The notes beneath the pieces are model-generated. The model was not told the DNA's origin. It made no database searches and saw nothing but the letters and a program-made list of their open reading frames with translations. Shown here in pieces: positions 1-3,725 of a stretch of DNA of 7,080 nucleotides. A program made the translations under genes and the position numbers. The stretch's first letter is position 1; every line of letters starts with the position of its first letter. The DNA is from Pseudomonadota bacterium (GTDB taxonomy: Bacteria; Desulfobacterota; Desulfovibrionia; Desulfovibrionales; Desulfovibrionaceae): positions 1 through 7,080 of the forward strand of contig JAEWPX010000148.1 of NCBI GenBank assembly GCA_023399375.1. The letters run 5' to 3'.

Positions 1-158
1 TCGCCGGAGACGAAATAGGGGATGCCGCAACCGCCGTAGGAAATGCGCATGTCGCGGTCGAGCATGACGACCTTGCTGTCCGGGGAAAGCCGCTTGAAGC
101 GGCAGGCGGCCTTGGGGCCAAGGGCCACGGCTCCGATGATGACGACCTGTTGCGGCAT
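1..158 (-). CDS. CoA-disulfide reductase-like FAD oxidoreductase, N-terminal fragment
   Basis: Only the first 52 codons are present; the gene runs off the left edge of the window. The peptide opens with a beta strand (QQVVIIGA) and a glycine-containing turn GAVALG, the FAD ADP-binding start of class-I pyridine-nucleotide disulfide oxidoreductases. Residues 40-48 read SYGGCGIPY, with Cys44 at the place of the single redox-active cysteine of CoA-disulfide reductase, NADH oxidase and NADH peroxidase. Such proteins reduce CoA disulfide, polysulfide, peroxide or O2 with NAD(P)H in the cytoplasm; the fragment cannot tell which. A rhodanese domain often follows in relatives but lies outside the window. 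The ATG at 156-158 is supported by a GAGGA ribosome binding site about 7 nt upstream. The dinucleotide turn has Ala and Leu where relatives usually have GGVAGG. The gene is divergent from rsmI. Confidence 0.85.
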   Translation of the reverse strand, partial: MPQQVVIIGAVALGPKAACRFKRLSPDSKVVMLDRDMRISYGGCGIPYFVSG

Positions 159-231
159 GACCAGTCCTCGCGTTTCGTGTTGTTTGTCGTTCCAGGCGCT
201 CTGAAGCGTCATGGATCGGCGCAATGCATTT

Positions 232-287
232 CACACGGAAGCGGTGGGGATGCCTTGGTGTTGCAGGCGTCTTCCGTCTTCCGTGTG
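232..287. repeat. 10-bp perfect inverted repeat in divergent intergenic region
   Basis: CACACGGAAG (232-241) is mirrored exactly by CTTCCGTGTG (278-287) with 36 nt between. A further direct half-copy, CTTCCGT, sits at 271-277 and abuts the right arm, so there are three half-sites. The repeat lies between two divergent genes, where an operator would be expected, but the wide arm spacing is unusual for one dimer site. No good -35/-10 pair could be assigned in 159-391. A 11-bp direct repeat GCCGGGCCTTG also occurs at 318-328 and 335-345. Function is unknown. Confidence 0.45.
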
Positions 288-378
288 CGTATTGGAGTGG
301 CGATAAAGTAGCTCAAAGCCGGGCCTTGTCAATGGCCGGGCCTTGCCGCGGCGCGCGCCTGCCTGTACCACGGGGTGT

Positions 379-384
379 GGAGGA
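379..384 (+). promoter_or_regulatory. Ribosome binding site fixing the rsmI TTG start
   Basis: GGAGGA lies 7 nt before the TTG at 392. Neither the upstream in-frame ATG at 224 nor the GTG at 377 has a comparable Shine-Dalgarno sequence, and family homology begins only after 392. This site therefore decides the start. Confidence 0.75.
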
Positions 385-391
385 TTGCCTG

Positions 392-1228
392 TTGGAAACC
401 CGCAAGGCCACGCTTTTCATCGTCGCCACCCCCCTCGGCAACCCGGCCGACCTCTCGCCGCACGCGGCGGCGACGCTTGCCGACGCGGCCGTGGTTCTGG
501 CCGAGGACACGCGCCGCACCGGCATGCTGCTCAAGGCCTGCGGCGTCACGGCCCGCCGGCTGATGAGTTCCCACGAGCACAACGAGGAAGGGCGCGTGCG
601 GCAGGTCCTCGCCTGGCTCGGCGAGGGCCTCGACGTGGCCCTTGTTTCCGACGCCGGCACGCCGCTTCTGGCCGACCCGGGCTACCGCATCGTGCGCGCC
701 GCGCGGGAAGCGGGCCATCCCGTCTCGCCCGTGGCCGGGCCGTCGGCCGTGGCCGCGGCGCTTTCCGCGGCCGGCCTTGCGCCCTATCCCTTCAGCTTCC
801 TGGGGTTTCCGCCGCGAAGCGCGGGCGAGGCCCGGGAGCTCTTCGCCCGGTTCGGGGCCACGGGCGCGACGCTCGTCTTTTTCGAGCGCAAAAACCGTCT
901 GGGCGACACCCTGGCCGCGGCGCTCGCGGCCCTTGGCGACCGCGAATGCGTCCTCTGCCGGGAGATGACCAAGACGTTCGAGGAGTTCCTGCCCGGTAAG
1001 CTGTCGGAATTCGCCGGGCGCGACCTGGAGCTTCTGGGCGAGGTGACGGTGGTCGTCGGTCCCGGTGAAGTCGGGCGCAGCGGCGAGGAGACGGCGAGGG
1101 CCGTGCTCGCCGTGGAGGCCGCGGCCGGCGGCAAGCCGCGCGAGGCCGCCCGGCGTGCGGCAATGCGGCTTTCGGGATGGACCGTCAAGGAGCTTTATGC
1201 CATGTTGGCGGACCGCGAACACGATTGA
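392..1228 (+). CDS. rsmI: 16S rRNA (cytidine-1402-2'-O)-methyltransferase RsmI
   Basis: Encodes 278 residues, close to the usual 280-290 of RsmI. The enzyme uses S-adenosylmethionine to 2'-O-methylate C1402 in the decoding centre of 16S rRNA and belongs to the tetrapyrrole methylase (SPOUT-unrelated, class III) fold. Visible motifs in order: ATPLGNPAD at 12-20, AEDTR at 37-41, HEHNE at 61-65, VSDAGTPLLADPG at 85-97, VAGPSAV at 114-120, FLGFPPR at 137-142, and CREMTKTFEE at 189-198. The glycine-rich SAM pocket segments are intact. Residues from about 240 on (KPREAARRAA...WTVKELYAML) match the small C-terminal helical domain of the family. The start is TTG 392, chosen because of the GGAGGA at 379-384 and because family similarity starts at once (ETRKATLFIVATPLGN). 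An open frame extends back to 224 but looks non-coding. The stop is 19 bp before the kinase start, so the two are probably cotranscribed. Confidence 0.93.
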   Translation: METRKATLFIVATPLGNPADLSPHAAATLADAAVVLAEDTRRTGMLLKACGVTARRLMSSHEHNEEGRVRQVLAWLGEGLDVALVSDAGTPLLADPGYRIVRAAREAGHPVSPVAGPSAVAAALSAAGLAPYPFSFLGFPPRSAGEARELFARFGATGATLVFFERKNRLGDTLAAALAALGDRECVLCREMTKTFEEFLPGKLSEFAGRDLELLGEVTVVVGPGEVGRSGEETARAVLAVEAAAGGKPREAARRAAMRLSGWTVKELYAMLADREHD

Positions 1229-1247
1229 CCCGCTAAAGGATTGCCGC

Positions 1248-2759
1248 ATGGTCGACGCGCCGCGCCCCCACGATGACGCTTACTGCGTTTTTGACGCCGA
1301 GGACCGGGAGTATCTTGTCGGCGTGGTCGGCGCAGGTCCGGGCTTCGACACGATCCTCGAGATCGTCGCCGGCGACGAGTTCCGCGAATTCTTGCCCCCC
1401 ATGCATCTGGCCGGCGTCGCCGGGATCGAGCTGTGCGACCCCAGGCGGCGGTCGCCGCTATTGGCCGGGGTGCCGTTTTTCGCCACCTACCAGGAGCTGT
1501 TCGCCCACGCGCCGCACATCAACCTCGTCGTCGCCCTGCAACAGGGCCTGGACAAACGCGCGCTTTCCCGCGACATGCCGCCCGGGGCCTCGCTGATCGA
1601 CAGCACGGCCTCGTTTTTCCTCTGCGCCCTGTCGAGCGCCGTGTCCGTGGGCGCGCATTGCCGCCGTCGCCTCGACCACCAGAAGCTTCTGCTCGAAGCC
1701 ATCGTGGACGAGGTGCAGGAGGACATCGCGCTGATTGCCGCCTCGGGCAGGGTGGTGGACCTCAACCGCAACGTCGTCATGCGCCTTGGCCGCTCCAAGG
1801 AAGACCTCGTCGGCCGCGACTGCCGGGAACTGCGCGCCTCGCCCGAGGACCCGCCGCTGTGCGACCCCGACGACCCGGGCGGCCCTTTCCGCACCGCCCT
1901 GACCACGGGCGAGAAGGCCGAGCGCCTGCACACCGCCGTGGGCGCCGACGGCAGGCTGCGCTACTACCGCACCTACACCTATCCCATCCGCGACGCCTCC
2001 GGACAGGTTGGGCACGTGGTCGTCTTTCGCCGCGACATCACCGACCGCACCATGGAGGAGATCAGCGCCCGGCAGGCCGAGCGCATCGAGACCGTGGGGC
2101 GGCTCTCCTCCTACCTCGCCCACGAGATCCGCAACCCGCTTTTTGCGGCGAGCGGCTTCGCCAGGCGGCTTTCACAGATGGACGGCTTGCCCGAAGCCGC
2201 CAGGGAAAAGGCCGGCATCGTGCTCGAGGAACTCACGCGCATGGAGGCGTTGCTCAAGCAGTTCCTGGAATTCGCCCGACCCGTGGGCGCGGTCGTGGGC
2301 CAGGCCGACGTGGGGCGGGTGGCCCGGGAGGCGGTGCAGACCGTGGGGCTCGAGGCCGAAACCCGGCGCGTGGGCATAAGCCTGGACATCCCGCCGGGCC
2401 TTCCTGCCGTGACCCTCGATCCGGCCCTGCTCAAGCAGTGCCTGGTCAATCTGCTGCGTAACGCCGTGGAAGCCCTGCCGCACGGCGGGTTCGTTACCGT
2501 GGCCGCCGACCGGGACGGGCAGCGGGTGCGGCTGCGCGTGACCGACTCCGGCCGCGGCGCGACGCGCGAGCATCTGGAGAACATGTTCAGTCCCTTCTAC
2601 AAGGGCGACCACTGCGAATACGGCCTGGGCCTGGCCATGGTCAAAAAGGTCGTGGACGATTTCGGCGGCGCGGTGGAGGCCGCCGGCCAACCCGGGGGCG
2701 GCTGCGTGATCACGCTCTTCCTGCCGCCGGTCCTGGCCGGGCCGGGAGGCAAGGGGTAG
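1248..2759 (+). CDS. Cytosolic sensor histidine kinase: Rossmann-like domain, PAS, HisKA, HATPase_c
   Basis: Encodes 503 residues. Residues about 20-115 form an alternating beta/alpha region: YLVGVVGAGPGF at 22-33, then LAGVAGIELCDP, GVPFFATYQELF and INLVVALQQ. This order resembles the NAD(P)-binding Rossmann fold of Gfo/Idh/MocA-type oxidoreductases. A helix at about 140-158 leads into a PAS domain (about 148-265) ending in the typical VVVFRRDITDR. The dimerisation and phosphoacceptor helix carries AHEIRNP with His292. ATP-binding boxes are all present: N-box NLLRNAVEA (Asn405), G1 DSGRG (433-437), F-box MFSPFYKG, and G2 GLGLA (459-463). No transmembrane segment or signal peptide is visible, so it should sense a cytosolic signal. 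The kinase core is like NtrB/AtoS-type kinases, which often act on sigma-54 activators. It has no receiver domain. The ATG has AAAGGA 7 nt upstream. It probably shares an operon with rsmI and perhaps with the HPt gene. Kinase assignment is certain; the Rossmann call is a pattern judgement. Confidence 0.9.
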   Translation: MVDAPRPHDDAYCVFDAEDREYLVGVVGAGPGFDTILEIVAGDEFREFLPPMHLAGVAGIELCDPRRRSPLLAGVPFFATYQELFAHAPHINLVVALQQGLDKRALSRDMPPGASLIDSTASFFLCALSSAVSVGAHCRRRLDHQKLLLEAIVDEVQEDIALIAASGRVVDLNRNVVMRLGRSKEDLVGRDCRELRASPEDPPLCDPDDPGGPFRTALTTGEKAERLHTAVGADGRLRYYRTYTYPIRDASGQVGHVVVFRRDITDRTMEEISARQAERIETVGRLSSYLAHEIRNPLFAASGFARRLSQMDGLPEAAREKAGIVLEELTRMEALLKQFLEFARPVGAVVGQADVGRVAREAVQTVGLEAETRRVGISLDIPPGLPAVTLDPALLKQCLVNLLRNAVEALPHGGFVTVAADRDGQRVRLRVTDSGRGATREHLENMFSPFYKGDHCEYGLGLAMVKKVVDDFGGAVEAAGQPGGGCVITLFLPPVLAGPGGKG

Positions 2760-2761
2760 GG

Positions 2762-2792
2762 GGCGCCTCCGGCGGCCGGGAGGGGCTGCGCC
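2762..2792 (+). repeat. GC-rich imperfect hairpin after the kinase gene
   Basis: GGCGC (2762-2766) pairs with GCGCC (2788-2792), and CTCCGG (2767-2772) pairs with CCGGGAG (2776-2782) with one bulged G; GGGCT (2783-2787) is unpaired. No T tract follows, so it is not a convincing intrinsic terminator. From memory it resembles GC-rich intergenic elements common in Desulfovibrio genomes, unverified here. It may lower readthrough or stabilise the 3' end of the kinase message. Confidence 0.4.
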
Positions 2793-2897
2793 GGTTGGAC
2801 ACGCGACGCCTTTGCAGGGCGTTTCAACGAACGGGATCACGAGGAGAGGGCCTTCCGGGTTCGCTCCGGCTGGGTGGAGACACAGGGGAGGTGGGGC

Positions 2898-3251
2898 ATG
2901 GGAACGGACGACGCCAGCGCCGGTCTGGTCGATCTGGTCCGGTTGCGGCAGCGCTTCGACGACGACGAGGAACTGCTCGCCGAGATTTTTCGCGTGTTCG
3001 TCGCGGAAACGCCCGGCCGCCGTGCGGATTTCGAAGCCGCCCTGGCCGCGGGCGACATGGGCCGCCTGGCGCATCAGGCCCATTCCCTCAAGGGCGTGGC
3101 CGGCACCATGATCGCCGAGCCCCTGCGCCAGGCCGCCTACGACCTGGAAATGGCGGCCAAGGCCGGGGATGCTGCCGACGTCGGCCTCAAGGCCCGGCTG
3201 ATGCTCGGCCTGCTCGAAGCCACCTGCAGCCACGTCGCCGGCCTGCCGTAG
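2898..3251 (+). CDS. Stand-alone HPt (histidine phosphotransfer) domain protein
   Basis: Encodes 117 residues, the size of a single HPt four-helix bundle. The signature AHQAHSLKGVAG at 58-69 places the phosphoacceptor at His62, with Lys65 and Gly66 in the usual HxLKG order. Around it are the expected amphipathic helices: LVRLRQRFDDDEELLAEIFRVF before it and PLRQAAYDLEMAAKAGD after it. HPt proteins shuttle phosphoryl groups between receiver domains in multistep phosphorelays; no receiver protein is encoded in the window. The ATG at 2898 is preceded by GGGGAGG (2885-2891) with 6 nt spacing; an in-frame GTG at 2874 is less likely. The gene lies 138 bp after the kinase on the same strand, which suggests a related signalling role, but direct transfer from a kinase lacking a receiver is not the usual route. 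No membrane segments. Confidence 0.88.
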   Translation: MGTDDASAGLVDLVRLRQRFDDDEELLAEIFRVFVAETPGRRADFEAALAAGDMGRLAHQAHSLKGVAGTMIAEPLRQAAYDLEMAAKAGDAADVGLKARLMLGLLEATCSHVAGLP

Positions 3252-3406
3252 GGGCTGCGCAAGAGGTTTCCGGCGGTCGCGGGCCCTTGTCCCCGCCATG
3301 CTTCCCGCCATCGCCAGACTCCTGTCGCGCATCCCTCTTTGCGTCCGCTTCGTGCGGAAGACGCTTGCCGCAGCGTCGCGGAACGCGGCCGCAGATATGC
3401 CGCAAC

Positions 3407-3427
3407 ACGGCTTGTGACGCCGTTTTT
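3407..3427 (+). terminator. Probable short intrinsic terminator after the HPt gene
   Basis: ACGGC (3407-3411) pairs with GCCGT (3419-3423) around a 7-nt loop, and the stem runs straight into TTTTT (3423-3427). The stem is only 5 bp, so strength is doubtful. Its place, after the rsmI-kinase-HPt run and before the sigma-54 control region, fits a transcript end. Confidence 0.42.
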
Positions 3428-3436
3428 CCCCAGCCG

Positions 3437-3472
3437 ATTACGATTCCGTAATTACGTGCGCAATTTTCGTAA
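3437..3472. promoter_or_regulatory. Candidate enhancer (UAS): four TTACG/CGTAA half-sites
   Basis: An AT-rich island in GC-rich DNA carries TTACG at 3438-3442, CGTAA at 3447-3451, TTACG at 3452-3456 and CGTAA at 3468-3472. The first pair forms the palindrome ATTACGATTCCGTAAT (3437-3452). The inner two form CGTAATTACG (3447-3456), and the last two are inverted with 11 nt between. The cluster centre is about 100-117 bp before the start site predicted from the sigma-54 promoter, the usual range for enhancer-binding protein sites. The identity of the binding protein cannot be read from the sequence. Confidence 0.6.
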
Positions 3473-3535
3473 CCGCCGCCTCCCCCCTGCCTCGCCTCGG
3501 CCGGAAAACCGGCCTGCCGCCTGCGTATGTTGCTC

Positions 3536-3551
3536 TGGCACGCCCGTTGCT
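3536..3551 (+). promoter_or_regulatory. Sigma-54 (RpoN) -24/-12 promoter
   Basis: TGGCACGCCCGTTGCT matches the sigma-54 consensus TGGCACG-N4-TTGCW at every defined position, with the invariant GG (3537-3538) and GC (3549-3550) correctly spaced. The predicted transcription start is near 3562, leaving a leader of about 164 nt before the ATG at 3726. Sigma-54 promoters need an ATP-hydrolysing activator, so the downstream gene should be tightly switched. Confidence 0.88.
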
Positions 3552-3561
3552 ATTGGGTATC

Positions 3562-3725
3562 CCGCAAGCCGCCCGCCGGAAGGCGAACGAATTGGCGTTC
3601 GCAAGGAATTCCGGCTGGTTGCAAGGAAAGCCGCAAGAGAAACACCGTACGCCGTCGTAACCGCCCGCAAGGGCGCGGCGGCGAATCCCGCGAAAAAGCG
3701 CCATACACCGAGGAGAAGGGGAATT
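3562..3725 (+). promoter_or_regulatory. Structured 5' leader of the GH-GT2 mRNA
   Basis: The predicted leader contains a nested stem-loop at 3575-3615 (GCCGGAA/TTCCGGC outside, GCGAAC/GTTCGC inside). A second hairpin with a GCAA (GNRA) loop, CGCCC/GGGCG, lies at 3662-3675. The motif GCAAGGAA occurs at 3601-3608 and 3621-3628, the first in the unpaired side of the stem-loop's internal bulge. GCAAG recurs at 3564, 3633 and 3667. Repeated ARGGA-type motifs plus a GGA-containing Shine-Dalgarno region (AGGAGAAGGGG, 3711-3721) are compatible with CsrA/RsmA control, as in the pgaA leader of Escherichia coli. No known riboswitch class was recognised. Confidence 0.45.

Larger units (their letters stand above)
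3252..3725 (+). other. 474-bp non-coding control region upstream of the GH-GT2 gene
   Basis: No convincing gene is present. A frame open from 3339 continues into the downstream gene, but it lacks a ribosome binding site, is rich in Arg and Pro and shows no family resemblance. Contents in order: a weak hairpin at 3279-3296, a perfect 6-bp stem at 3360-3377 (GACGCT/AGCGTC), a terminator-like hairpin at 3407-3427, an AT-rich TTACG/CGTAA cluster at 3437-3472, a hairpin GGCCGG-AAAA-CCGGCC at 3499-3514, a sigma-54 promoter at 3536-3551, and a structured leader to the ATG at 3726. Confidence 0.8.

Noticed and set aside
224..391. Upstream ATG start for rsmI
   Set aside because: The added 56 residues do not match the family, which begins at about ETRKATLFIVATPLGN, and the only good ribosome binding site serves the TTG at 392.
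1065..1247. Upstream start for the histidine kinase inside rsmI
   Set aside because: It would overlap rsmI by 164 bp, and the extra residues are low-complexity Arg/Pro; ATG 1248 has AAAGGA at proper distance.
2806..2822. ACGCC/GGCGT hairpin as a terminator between kinase and HPt
   Set aside because: The stem is only 5 bp and just TTTC follows; not enough for a terminator call.
3499..3514. GGCCGG-AAAA-CCGGCC hairpin as a terminator
   Set aside because: No T tract follows, and it lies between the enhancer cluster and the promoter; kept only as part of the control region.
3339..3725. N-terminal extension of the GH-GT2 protein
   Set aside because: The frame is open but Arg/Pro-rich, has no ribosome binding site, and would run through the terminator-like hairpin and sigma-54 promoter. 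The ATG at 3726 has a good Shine-Dalgarno.
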